Source: an uncultured Ruminococcus sp. (lineage in GTDB: Bacteria; Bacillota; Clostridia; Oscillospirales; Ruminococcaceae). From it: 64,000 nucleotides of DNA. Of this stretch, positions 18,586-27,172 are shown piece by piece. The notes beneath the pieces were generated by a model, which was not told where the DNA came from, searched no databases, and saw nothing but the letters and a program-made list of their open reading frames with translations. The number at the start of each line of letters is the position of its first letter. Positions within the stretch are counted from its first letter, which is position 1. The translations under genes and the position numbers were made by a program. Location of the stretch: contig NZ_CAMYUE010000009.1 in the NCBI RefSeq assembly GCF_947301925.1, positions 1 to 64,000 of the forward strand, in the 5' to 3' direction.

Positions 18586-19772
18586 CAGAGCTTCCTTTTT
18601 ATAATGAATACAGGGTTCTCAGCCGAGAGCATGGTGTGAGTCCCTGCTTTTTTCGTTCTTGTTACTGCGATCTGAGTGATCTCCGCTTCAAAGCCAAGCT
18701 CATCAAATACTGCGGTACACTCCGAAAGAGTTTCCAGTGAGACGGCAGTAACGGTCAGGCGTATATTGCTGTTTTTTGCTGCCGCTGTCATGACGATATC
18801 CCTCAGCTTTCCTCCCGAGCCCCCCACAAAAACGCAGTCGGGAACGGGCAGCTCCGCTGCTGTATCCACGGCGTCGCCCTCACGGACCTCGATATTATCA
18901 CAGCCGAATTTCCTGAGATTGCTTCGGATAAGCTCCGCAGCCACGGGCTCTCTCTCAACGGAGAATACCCTTCCTCTCTCGCATTGCAGAGCCATTGCCA
19001 CGGAAACTGAGCCCGTACCTCCGCCGATATCCCAGCAGATATCGTCTCTGCCTATGTCCAGCCCTGCCACCGCAAGGCAGCGGACCTCCGCCTTTGTCAT
19101 GGGTACACTGCCCCTTATGAAGCTCTCATCGGGGATAAACCCGGGGATACCGCGCTCGTAATCGGGATTTTCCGCAAGGAGCACACACAGTCCCGAGGCG
19201 TCCGTCTCCGTGAGCTCCTCGGCTCTGCCGCTGATTATACGCTCATCGGGGTAGCCGAGCCTTTCGCCGATATAAACCTTCACGGCGCCTCTGCCGTACT
19301 CGCACAGCCTTTGGCAGACCTGTGCGGCGGTGATCTCTCCCCCCAGAAGGAAGAATGTGAGCCTGTGAGCGCAGACCGCTCTGACGATATTGCCGCTCCT
19401 GCCGTGTAGACTGACGAAATTGCAGTCCGACCAGTCCATTTTCAGCTTTGAGAACAGATACACAGGAGAGGCTATACCGCATATGATCTCCGTGTCAAAG
19501 TCCTCCAGAGCCTCTGCAAGGGCAGCTGCACCGCTGAAGAAGCCGCAGTCCCCCGACATGAGCACCGCAGCCGTTCCGAAGCAGCCTTCTTCAAGGAAGC
19601 GTCTTATCTCGCCGCTTCTGTACTCCTCAAGGACAGTTTTCCCGCAGTCTCTGTAGCCTTCCACCATACGGCCCGCGCCAATGAGCACATCTGCCGCATT
19701 TATGGCCTTTTTAGCCTCGGCAGTGAGCGTCTTTCCGCCGTCGGTGCCTGTTCCCACGATATATACCTTCAC
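18585..19772 (-). CDS. cbiET: Fused precorrin-6B methyltransferase CbiE-CbiT
   Basis: One 395-aa chain carries both halves of the C5,C15-methylation and C12-decarboxylation step. Residues 1-195 form a CbiE tetrapyrrole methylase domain (V-G-T-G, G-D-C-G-F). Residues 205-395 form the Rossmann-fold CbiT methyltransferase with D-I-G-G-G-T-G as the SAM-binding loop and V-F-V-G-G-S-G-G later. The same fusion is known as CobL. The start is GTG with GGAGGT six bases upstream. Confidence 0.94.
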   Translation of the reverse strand: MKVYIVGTGTDGGKTLTAEAKKAINAADVLIGAGRMVEGYRDCGKTVLEEYRSGEIRRFLEEGCFGTAAVLMSGDCGFFSGAAALAEALEDFDTEIICGIASPVYLFSKLKMDWSDCNFVSLHGRSGNIVRAVCAHRLTFFLLGGEITAAQVCQRLCEYGRGAVKVYIGERLGYPDERIISGRAEELTETDASGLCVLLAENPDYERGIPGFIPDESFIRGSVPMTKAEVRCLAVAGLDIGRDDICWDIGGGTGSVSVAMALQCERGRVFSVEREPVAAELIRSNLRKFGCDNIEVREGDAVDTAAELPVPDCVFVGGSGGKLRDIVMTAAAKNSNIRLTVTAVSLETLSECTAVFDELGFEAEITQIAVTRTKKAGTHTMLSAENPVFIIKRKL

Positions 19773-19776
19773 CTGT

Positions 19777-20526
19777 TCACCTCCTCATGCCGTCAATTAT
19801 GGCCTTGACCTCCTCCATAGTGCAGCCCTCCTCACGGGGACGAAGCAGCACTGCCAGAGCTGTGCCGCAGATCTCCGCGGCCTCTGCCTTTTCGGGGAAG
19901 CCTCCTGCGGCGCCGCTCTCCTTTGTGACAAGGAGCTCCGCACCGCTCTGTTTTATGTGGGCGATATTCTGCTCAACGCTGAACGGCCCCTTTTCAAGGA
20001 TAAGATGCTCCGCGGGGAAGCCCAGCTCCCTGCACATTTCCCTGACGCTGTCAGAGGGGAGCGCCCTTACCCATATCCGTTTCCTGTAGTCCCTGACCTC
20101 CGCCAGTCTGGGCAGCTCCTTGCTGCCAAGAGTGCTGAGCACATTTCCGCCGCAGCTGTCAATGAGCTTTATAAGGCCGTCCATATCCTCAGCCCTCAGA
20201 CATTCGGGAAGAGCCGACGGGCTCCGCAGAAGTCTGTGGCAGACAATGCCCGTCTCACGGCAGGCACGGAGGATATTTGCCGTTACCTCCTCGGCATAGG
20301 GGTGGGTGGCGTCGATGACGGCAGTACAGCCAAGCTCTTTCATGAGGGCTGTCATGGCATCGCTGTCCAGACGTCCCGTGAGTATATGCAGCAGCTCATG
20401 CTTCGGCAGCAGCTCTCCGCCGTACTCTGTTGCCACGGATACCGCTGCCCTGATGCCTTTTTCGCAGCAGTAACGCGCAAGCTCCCTGCCCTCGGTGGTA
20501 CCGCCGAATATAAGCAGCTCACACAT
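19777..20526 (-). CDS. cbiJ: Cobalt-precorrin-6A reductase
   Basis: CbiJ reduces the C18-C19 double bond of (cobalt-)precorrin-6A with NADPH or NADH. The 249-aa sequence starts with L-I-F-G-G-T-T-E-G-R, the typical nucleotide-binding start of CobK/CbiJ, and carries the D-A-T-H-P-Y-A block near residue 78. It overlaps the cbiH end by 8 bases and is followed four bases later by cbiET. Confidence 0.94.
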   Translation of the reverse strand: MCELLIFGGTTEGRELARYCCEKGIRAAVSVATEYGGELLPKHELLHILTGRLDSDAMTALMKELGCTAVIDATHPYAEEVTANILRACRETGIVCHRLLRSPSALPECLRAEDMDGLIKLIDSCGGNVLSTLGSKELPRLAEVRDYRKRIWVRALPSDSVREMCRELGFPAEHLILEKGPFSVEQNIAHIKQSGAELLVTKESGAAGGFPEKAEAAEICGTALAVLLRPREEGCTMEEVKAIIDGMRR

Positions 20527-21247
20527 CTCTGTAGCCTCTGGGAGTAACCATTTTTCCGCCTATGATAACTGTCTCGGAATTGCCTATGAAAACCGTGGTG
20601 AACATATCCACCGGGGTATCACGGAGCTCCCCGAGAGTGAGTATGCGGCTCTCCTGTCCCTCCCTGCCGATATTCCGCACATATCCGCAGACTGTCTCCG
20701 CAGACCTGAAGCCCAGTATGATATCGCAGGCCTTCATGAGATAGTCGGCTCGCTTTTTCGAGGAGGGATTGTAGAGGGCAATGACGAAATCCCCCTCCGC
20801 AGCACAGCGCAGCCGTTTCACTATCTTCTCCATGGGAGTGAGAAGGTCGGAAAGGCTTATTATGGCAAGATCGTGTGTCATGGGCGAGCCGAGAACGGCT
20901 CCGCCGCTGAAAGCCGCGCTTACTCCTGCCACCACCTCGATATCCGCGTCAGGATAGTTCTGTGAGAGCTCCAGCGCCAGACCTGCCATGCCGTAAAGCT
21001 GGCTGTCACCGCTGCACACAAGGGACACCGTCCTGCCCTCCGAGGCCAGTCTAAGTGCCAGCTCAACGCGGTCACGCTCCTGCCTCATGCCTGTGGAAAG
21101 GCACTTCTTTTCGGGAAAGATGGCCTTTATCTGCCGGGTATACACCGTGTAGCCCACGATGATATCGCTGTTCTCCACAGCCTGACGGGCTTCAACGGTC
21201 ATGCCGCCGCTGCTTCCGCAGCCAATGCCGACAACATACAGCTTCAT
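20519..21247 (-). CDS. cbiH: Cobalt-precorrin-3 C17-methyltransferase
   Basis: CbiH methylates C17 and drives ring contraction. The 242-aa protein is a SAM-dependent tetrapyrrole methylase with V-G-I-G-C-G-S-S-G-G-M-T at the N terminus, the S-G-D-S-Q-L-Y-G-M-A motif near residue 80 and the A-L-Y-N-P-S-S-K-K-R motif typical of C17 enzymes. The start overlaps the cbiG stop by four bases. Confidence 0.94.
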   Translation of the reverse strand: MKLYVVGIGCGSSGGMTVEARQAVENSDIIVGYTVYTRQIKAIFPEKKCLSTGMRQERDRVELALRLASEGRTVSLVCSGDSQLYGMAGLALELSQNYPDADIEVVAGVSAAFSGGAVLGSPMTHDLAIISLSDLLTPMEKIVKRLRCAAEGDFVIALYNPSSKKRADYLMKACDIILGFRSAETVCGYVRNIGREGQESRILTLGELRDTPVDMFTTVFIGNSETVIIGGKMVTPRGYRDV

Positions 21248-22281
21248 AGGATATTCCTTTCAAAATCAAGATATACGGGAGCCTCGGCCGCCGCAACAGT
21301 CACACCGCCGTCAGCTGTCTTGCCCATCACAAGCTTTCCGCCGCTGCACAGCACCGCGCTTCTCTCGCATACATTGTCCGCCCCTGTGGTCTCAAGCACG
21401 AAGTCCGAGGCATCGAAATCGCCCTTTACAGCCATAAGCTCCTGAGCAGAATATGTCCGCAGAGGCACTCCCAGCTTTTCGCAGAAGCCGAGAAGTCCCT
21501 CCTCCTGCGCCTTCAGGTCTATGGAAGCCGCCTCCCGTACTCTCCGCGGATCAATACCTGCTCCTTCAAGGGCGGAGCTCACCGCTTCTTCGATAGCTTC
21601 GGCGGAAGTGCCCTTTTTGCAGCCGATACCCAGAACGATATTCCGCGGCACAAGTCTCAGCGTAACGTCAAAGGGCTTCACATCGGGCTCCGTACCCACA
21701 TATATGCCCGTCCTGCAAATGCCGAACTCCGTCAGCTCGTCGGGGAGACCGCCGTGCCTGTACTCGCTGGAAAAGCCGATCTTCTCCTCGTCCAGCACCT
21801 CGGCGGCTATCTCCTTGGCAGCTGCAAGATCGGTTATGATAAGGCCGTTTGCCACGGCAAAGCTGTCGGGAGAGAAGCTGCCTCCCACATCGGTGGCGGT
21901 GGTTATGACGGCTGTAGAGCCCAGATGTTCCGCAAGCACCTCCGCAAGGCGGTTGGCGCCGCCTATATGTCCCGAAAGCACAGGGATAACGAACCTGCCG
22001 CAGTCGTCCATAACTATCACCGCAGGATCGTCGGCCTTTGTACCGAGAAAGGGCGCTACCGCTCTTACCGCTATGCCGCAGGCACAGACGAATATAAATG
22101 CGTCGGAGCGCGTGAAAAGCCTGCCCACCATGCTGCCCATGTTCCAGAACACGGCAGAATTGTCGTCTGTATGCTTATGGAAGCAGTAACGGCTGACCTT
22201 ATGCTCGCCGCTCAGAGCCTCGCCGGCCCTGAACGAGAGCTGTCTTCCCTTTTCTGTCACGGAAAAAATCGCTATATTCAA
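21244..22281 (-). CDS. cbiG: Cobalt-precorrin-5A hydrolase
   Basis: CbiG opens the delta-lactone of cobalt-precorrin-5A and releases acetaldehyde, a reaction of the anaerobic route. The 345-aa protein shows the central L-S-G-H-x-G-G-A-N motif and the C-terminal domain start G-I-G-C-K-K-G-T. The start is TTG (four-base overlap with the cbiF stop) behind GGAGG; the first ATG downstream would remove the conserved N terminus. Confidence 0.94.
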   Translation of the reverse strand: MNIAIFSVTEKGRQLSFRAGEALSGEHKVSRYCFHKHTDDNSAVFWNMGSMVGRLFTRSDAFIFVCACGIAVRAVAPFLGTKADDPAVIVMDDCGRFVIPVLSGHIGGANRLAEVLAEHLGSTAVITTATDVGGSFSPDSFAVANGLIITDLAAAKEIAAEVLDEEKIGFSSEYRHGGLPDELTEFGICRTGIYVGTEPDVKPFDVTLRLVPRNIVLGIGCKKGTSAEAIEEAVSSALEGAGIDPRRVREAASIDLKAQEEGLLGFCEKLGVPLRTYSAQELMAVKGDFDASDFVLETTGADNVCERSAVLCSGGKLVMGKTADGGVTVAAAEAPVYLDFERNIL

Positions 22282-23036
22282 TGAGCCTCCGCCTTTCTGA
22301 ACTCAGTCCCGAAATTCTTGTCATAGAGCTTTGACAGCTCGTAATCGCTGCCCAGGAAGTCCCCCACGGTTATGAGAGCAGTCTTGCTTATGCCGTTTGC
22401 ACGGGCAGCCTCCGCAAGGGTACCCACGGTACAGCGCACCACCTTTTCGTCCTCCCATGTGGCCTTGTAGACTATGGCGGCAGGTGTACCGGCGCTGTAG
22501 CCGCCTTCCGTAAGTCTCTGTGAGAGCTCCTCCGTCATGGAGGCGCTTAGGAATATGACCATAGTGGCATGATGTGCGGCAAGGCTCTCTATGCTCTCCC
22601 TTTCGGGTACGGGAGTCCTGCCTGCCATACGGGTCAGTATCACCGTCTGGGATACCGCAGGCAGGGTGTACTCCGCTTTCAGAGCTGCCGCCGCTCCGCA
22701 GAAGGAGCTTACGCCGGGGGTGACGCTGTATGATATTCCCAGCCGGTCAAGCCTGTCCATCTGCTCCCTGACAGCTCCGTATACCGAGGGATCCCCCGTG
22801 TGGAGCCTAACCGTATGCAGCCCCCGTGACTCCGCCTCTGTCATCACATTTATCACCTCGTCAAGGTGCATGAGGGCGCTGTTGTATATTTTGCAGTCCT
22901 TTTTTGCGTAGTCCAGCAGCTGAGGGTTTACCAGCGAGCCTGCGTATATGATGACGTCCGCCTCCTCCAGAAGGCGCTTTCCTCTCAGAGTGATAAGGTC
23001 TGCCGCACCGCAGCCTGCTCCCACGAAATCAACCAT
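22278..23036 (-). CDS. cbiF: Cobalt-precorrin-4 C11-methyltransferase
   Basis: CbiF adds the C11 methyl group to cobalt-precorrin-4. The 252-aa chain has the family start V-D-F-V-G-A-G-C-G-A-A-D, then Y-A-G-S-L-V-N near residue 32 and H-T-G-D-P-S-V-Y-G-A near residue 80. It overlaps cbiD and cbiG by a few bases. Confidence 0.95.
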   Translation of the reverse strand: MVDFVGAGCGAADLITLRGKRLLEEADVIIYAGSLVNPQLLDYAKKDCKIYNSALMHLDEVINVMTEAESRGLHTVRLHTGDPSVYGAVREQMDRLDRLGISYSVTPGVSSFCGAAAALKAEYTLPAVSQTVILTRMAGRTPVPERESIESLAAHHATMVIFLSASMTEELSQRLTEGGYSAGTPAAIVYKATWEDEKVVRCTVGTLAEAARANGISKTALITVGDFLGSDYELSKLYDKNFGTEFRKAEAH

Positions 23037-24171
23037 TTTCTTCCTCCGTTACAGCCCTGATGAGCTGATCTGCAAGGGCTGTCTTTATTATCAGCTCACG
23101 CTTGTAGGAAAAAGCAAGAGCTCCTATAGGGACGGCGTCCTTCACTTTTGCGCGGAGATAGCCGTCCATGCGCTGGGCAAGGATATCCGCCGTACCTTCA
23201 AGATATCCCGCCTCATCGAGTATATCCATAGCCGCGTCTGCCGTTGCGCAGTCGGGCAGCCTTTTCAGCGTATCCGTATCGGCTCCCGCAAGGACACCGC
23301 AGGTCACCAGCACGTCCATTCTTCCGTCCGCCCATGAGGAGTGGGTGTTCATTATGCCTGCTCCCAGCTTTACCAGCTTGCCGATATGGCCGATTATGAG
23401 TATGGACTCAAAGCCCAGCTCCATGCCGATATCTATTGCGTCGCCGATGAAGTTGCTGCAGGTGACGCTCCTTTCCAGTGAGAAGGGCAGACTGCGCTGA
23501 ACATAGTCCTCGCTGTAGTTGCCGATGGTCAGCAGCATATTCCTCTGACCTGCGGCACGGCGCATACCTGCCTCTGCACGGATAGTCTCAATAACGGCCC
23601 TGCTGCTCATGGGCTCCACGATACCGCTGGTACCGATGACGGAGATACCGCCCTCTATGCCCATTCTGGGGTTGTAGGTCTTTTTCGCCAGCTCCCTGCC
23701 CCCGGGTACCGAGACAGTCACCTCGAAGCCTCCCGAATAGCCGTACTTCTCGGCCGTCTCCGAAACAGCCGCAGCTATCATCTTCCGCGGCACGGAGTTT
23801 ATGGCGGCCTCTCCCACGGGCTGATCCAGCCCCGGCTTTGTGACAACGCCTATGCCCTCGCCGCCGAATATCTTCACTCCCGAAGCTGCAAGCCTTACGC
23901 GGCAGCAAACCTTTATACCGTTGGTGATATCGGGATCGTCGCCGCTGTCCTTGACAACGGCACAGGAAGCCTCACCGTCCCCGAGGTTAACGTCGGTGAT
24001 GTCGGGCTCGATCATAATGCCCTTTGGAGTCATGAGCTGTACCCTTTCCACGGTATGGCCCGTGAATATCATCTCCGCAGCAGCCTTTGCGGCAGCTGCC
24101 GCGCAGGAGCCCGTAGTATATCCGCAGCGGAGCTTCTCCGCTCCCCTGAAAATGTATTCCTCAAGCTTCAT
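23029..24171 (-). CDS. cbiD: Cobalt-precorrin-5B C1-methyltransferase
   Basis: CbiD carries out C1 methylation and marks the anaerobic, early-cobalt route. The 380-aa sequence shows the diagnostic R-C-G-Y-T-T-G-S-C-A-A-A-A near residue 15, and the central G-T-S-G-I-V-E-P-M-S and H-I-G-K-L-V-K-L-G-A-G blocks. It overlaps the cbiL stop by 11 bases. Confidence 0.96.
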   Translation of the reverse strand: MKLEEYIFRGAEKLRCGYTTGSCAAAAAKAAAEMIFTGHTVERVQLMTPKGIMIEPDITDVNLGDGEASCAVVKDSGDDPDITNGIKVCCRVRLAASGVKIFGGEGIGVVTKPGLDQPVGEAAINSVPRKMIAAAVSETAEKYGYSGGFEVTVSVPGGRELAKKTYNPRMGIEGGISVIGTSGIVEPMSSRAVIETIRAEAGMRRAAGQRNMLLTIGNYSEDYVQRSLPFSLERSVTCSNFIGDAIDIGMELGFESILIIGHIGKLVKLGAGIMNTHSSWADGRMDVLVTCGVLAGADTDTLKRLPDCATADAAMDILDEAGYLEGTADILAQRMDGYLRAKVKDAVPIGALAFSYKRELIIKTALADQLIRAVTEEENG

Positions 24172-24856
24172 CAGAGCTCTCCTTTACGATAAAAACCGTG
24201 AAATACCCGACATCTCCGGGGATATCATCATCTGCACGGTATATCCTCTGATCTTCCAGGCCGCAGTTCTCTACTATAGATGTACGCCGGGACAGTCCCT
24301 TTTTTTGCAGTATCCCCATGAGTTCCGCGGCATTTTTTCCCGTTTTCATAATGACCTTCGTACCGCCGAGATCAAGGAGCTTCTCAAATCCGCCGCAGCC
24401 GCAGGGCAGTATATGCAGGGGCTCGCTTCCGAGACAGAGCGGCATACCCAGAGCGGCAGCAGCAGCGCTGAAGCTGGTGACTCCCGCGCATATCTCAACG
24501 GGGAATCCTCTCTCCTCCACAAGGGAGGCAATGCGGCTGAAGGTGGAATACACGGATATATCTCCCAGAACAGGCACGGCAACATCAGCGTTCTCCAGTT
24601 CATCGCAGAGCATATCCGCTATACGGCGGCAGTTCTCCGCGATAACGGAGCTTTCGCGGCTCATGGCATAGTCAAGGTAAATTATCCTCTTGCCCGACAG
24701 GTCTGCCGCCTTGCGGGCTATGGAAAGAGCCAGCGTATCCCTGCCCTTTGTACGGGGAGCCGCAATAACGCCGCAGCTCTCCAGTATGCGCACAGCCTTC
24801 ACAGTCATCAGCTGCGGATCGCCTGCGCCTGTGCTTACGCCGTAAAGCGTGCCCAT
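24161..24856 (-). CDS. cbiL: Cobalt-precorrin-2 C20-methyltransferase
   Basis: CbiL methylates C20 of cobalt-factor II/precorrin-2. The 231-aa protein is a SAM tetrapyrrole methylase with V-S-T-G-A-G-D-P near the N terminus and V-L-G-D-I-S-V-Y-S-T near residue 95. It is the first cobalamin gene of the run, and its ATG overlaps the rsmA stop by one base (TGATG). The gap between precursor supply and CbiL (uroporphyrinogen methylation, cobalt insertion) is not filled here. Confidence 0.94.
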   Translation of the reverse strand: MGTLYGVSTGAGDPQLMTVKAVRILESCGVIAAPRTKGRDTLALSIARKAADLSGKRIIYLDYAMSRESSVIAENCRRIADMLCDELENADVAVPVLGDISVYSTFSRIASLVEERGFPVEICAGVTSFSAAAAALGMPLCLGSEPLHILPCGCGGFEKLLDLGGTKVIMKTGKNAAELMGILQKKGLSRRTSIVENCGLEDQRIYRADDDIPGDVGYFTVFIVKESSDEA

Positions 24857-25710
24857 CAGCCCTTCATCAGCTCCGCCGAAAGGGCAATGAGCTGCTCCAT
24901 ATCAAGCTGCTCTATCCTTGCAGCCTGCGGCATACCGATACTTTCAAGGGCAGCATATACCCTTTCCTTGGGTATGCCCATGACCGAGGCAAGGGAGTTG
25001 GCAAGGGTCTTTCTGCGCTGTGAGAATCCTGCCTTGACCACCTTGAAGAAGAACCTCTCGCTTTCCTCGTCAAGTCTGTGTTCACTGCAAAGGTCTATCC
25101 TTATGACTGCGGAATCCACATTGGGCGCAGGCATGAAGCTGCCTCTCGAAACGTCAAAGAGCTTCTTCACCGTGCCGTAGTAGTTTACTCCCACGGTTAT
25201 GGCTCCCGAATCCCTTGTGCCCACCCTGGCGCAGAGGCGCTGTGCGGCCTCCTTCTGCACCATGACGGTGATGGACTCTATGGGGAGCCTGCTCTCAAGG
25301 AGCATCATGATTATGGGGGAGGTTATGTAATAGGGCAGATTTGCGCATACCGCCGTCCTGAGCCCGTGGAATTCCTCCCCGATGAGCCTGTGGAGGTCGC
25401 ATTTCATGACGTCCTCGTTTATTATCTTCACATTGTCAAAGTCAGCGAGGGTCTCCTCCAGAATGGGCAGGAGCCTTGTGTCTATCTCCACGGCCACCAC
25501 CTTTTCCGCACGCTTTGCCAGCTCCGCGGTAAGGACGCCTATACCCGTTCCTATCTCTATGACTCCGAAGCCCTCTGCCGCATTGCCGTTTTCGGCGATC
25601 TTCGGGCATATATCGGGATTTATTATGAAGTTCTGCCCCAGCCCCTTTGAGAAGCTGAAGCCGTGGCGTGAAAGTATCTCCTTCACTGTGCCTATATTCG
25701 TAAGATTCAT
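24856..25710 (-). CDS. rsmA: 16S rRNA dimethyladenosine transferase
   Basis: RsmA (KsgA) dimethylates two adjacent adenosines in the 3'-terminal helix of 16S rRNA during small-subunit assembly. The 284-aa protein has G-Q-N-F at residues 26-29, the SAM loop E-I-G-T-G-I-G-V-L-T, and the catalytic N-L-P-Y-Y motif near residue 124. SD GGAG lies seven bases before the ATG. A housekeeping gene in this place, directly joined to cbiL, means the cobalamin genes are probably transcribed with it. Confidence 0.96.
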   Translation of the reverse strand: MNLTNIGTVKEILSRHGFSFSKGLGQNFIINPDICPKIAENGNAAEGFGVIEIGTGIGVLTAELAKRAEKVVAVEIDTRLLPILEETLADFDNVKIINEDVMKCDLHRLIGEEFHGLRTAVCANLPYYITSPIIMMLLESRLPIESITVMVQKEAAQRLCARVGTRDSGAITVGVNYYGTVKKLFDVSRGSFMPAPNVDSAVIRIDLCSEHRLDEESERFFFKVVKAGFSQRRKTLANSLASVMGIPKERVYAALESIGMPQAARIEQLDMEQLIALSAELMKG

Positions 25711-25721
25711 TCAGTCACTCC

Positions 25722-25985
25722 TCAGACCTTGTGCCTTTCCTTCTCGGAAAACTCCTTCTGCTTTGCATCATTGAGCTTATCCATGGTGTTCACAAGATAA
25801 TCCGCAGAACGGTAAGCTCTCTGAAAATCCATATCCTTGAAGTGTACCTTCAGATCCACGAATTCCCCGTCGATGACTATATCCAGCTGACCTATCTGCC
25901 GTCCTGTGTATTTCTGTCCCGCATACTTTATGTACTCGTCAATTTCCTGTCTGGTCATTTCTCCGCCGATAACATTGATCTTCAT
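25722..25985 (-). CDS. Small hypothetical protein upstream of rsmA
   Basis: I do not recognise this 87-aa protein. It is hydrophilic, with a predicted beta-rich middle (Q-L-D-I-V-I-D-G-E-F-V-D-L-K-V-H-F) and an acidic/basic helical end. There is no signal peptide or membrane segment. The ATG at 25985 is taken because AGGAGG lies seven bases upstream; a TTG two codons earlier would sit on the SD. It is 11 bases from rsmA. Confidence 0.7.
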   Translation of the reverse strand: MKINVIGGEMTRQEIDEYIKYAGQKYTGRQIGQLDIVIDGEFVDLKVHFKDMDFQRAYRSADYLVNTMDKLNDAKQKEFSEKERHKV

Positions 25986-26020
25986 TTTCAAGCCTCCTGT
26001 TCATACATCGTTTATCCGTC

Positions 26021-27172
26021 TCAGGACTTCTGTCCCTCAGAGGCGGTATCTTCCTTTATTACGCAGAGCTTTTCCGCCAGCTCCGCCTTTGCTATGACCT
26101 TTTCGCCGCCGTCGCCGTCTATGAGCAGCAGCTCCTTGCCGTTTGAGCATAATACTCCCTCATCACAGAGGGTATAGTCCATAATGCCCTTTCCTATAAC
26201 TGTCTCACTGCCGTCGGGAGCTACCCTTACGAGGACGCGGTTCCTGGGGAATATGCCCAGGTTACTATCCCCTGCCGCAGCATTTTCCTTCTCGTTCTTC
26301 TCGGCCTCAAGAAGCCTTTCCTCGAAGAATATCTGACGGGCAGACTTGTTCTTCGTCTTGATGTCGCCCCTTTTCTGATTCTTTCTCAAGGGCTCGCCGC
26401 CGAAGATGACGGAAAACACATTGATAAAGCCGAATATGGCCTTTATCAGCCTTACAGGGAAAAGCAGCACCGACTTTATTACGGACTCCTTCTGAGGTAC
26501 TGGCGACTTGTAGGGCTGGCGTATGTAATAGAAATTGCCCTTTGAGTCATTCTGCGGCTTTAAGAGATCGTTGCCGCTGCTCTCGAAAAGGGTTTCTATG
26601 GTGCCTGCCTCCTGATCCACAGCCATGATGGAGCTCTCGGAGTATATCGACTGACCGTCCAGAGAGCAGCCCCTTGTGGAACAGAAAAGCCTGCCGTCGG
26701 TAGCCGACCAGAATGGATCCGCCTCCCTTGAAGGGCCGTCGGTGAGCTCGTTATAGTCGCCCCGCTCGTCGAATATGGCAAGGTGCTCGTCAAGTATGGC
26801 GGCTATGCTGCCGTCCTTGCAGGCGATATCGCCTATGCGCCTGTCCATGCCCGTGTATATATGTCCCTCGGGAGCCTTCGGCGAATCCGCGCTCTTGCGG
26901 TAGATAGCGCCCATGCCGCCCAGTACCGCGGAGTATATGAAGCCCTTATCCGCAGACGAAAGGCCGTTTATTGATATATCGCTGCGGTTGTCGCTGAAGT
27001 ACTGCTGCTCCTCTCTGAATATGGCGCCAGTACCCTGCAGCTTCCACTCCTTGTTCTTTTGTATCTCGTTGACAGCGTCCGTATATTTAGCCGCCCTTTC
27101 GCAGGGAAGCTCCGTTGTCTTTCCGTCGCTGCACAGGAATATCCTGCTGCCCGACAGGTATACTATATTCAT
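26021..27172 (-). CDS. Unknown protein with beta-repeat flanks and hydrophobic middle
   Basis: No family is recognised for this 383-aa protein. Its first 210 residues are beta-rich with short repeats of the type D-G-x-I-A or S-D-G-R-L-F, like a partial beta-propeller. A hydrophobic stretch near residues 232-254 could be one membrane helix or an amphipathic hairpin. A basic, charged linker follows, and the last 80 residues again look like propeller blades (V-R-V-A-P-D-G-S-E-T). The ATG overlaps the upstream stop (ATGA), which fixes the start. Confidence 0.65.
   Translation of the reverse strand: MNIVYLSGSRIFLCSDGKTTELPCERAAKYTDAVNEIQKNKEWKLQGTGAIFREEQQYFSDNRSDISINGLSSADKGFIYSAVLGGMGAIYRKSADSPKAPEGHIYTGMDRRIGDIACKDGSIAAILDEHLAIFDERGDYNELTDGPSREADPFWSATDGRLFCSTRGCSLDGQSIYSESSIMAVDQEAGTIETLFESSGNDLLKPQNDSKGNFYYIRQPYKSPVPQKESVIKSVLLFPVRLIKAIFGFINVFSVIFGGEPLRKNQKRGDIKTKNKSARQIFFEERLLEAEKNEKENAAAGDSNLGIFPRNRVLVRVAPDGSETVIGKGIMDYTLCDEGVLCSNGKELLLIDGDGGEKVIAKAELAEKLCVIKEDTASEGQKS

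Noticed and set aside
23840-25180. 446-codon plus-strand open frame over cbiD-cbiL-rsmA
   Set aside because: Antisense to three genes with diagnostic motifs and without SD.
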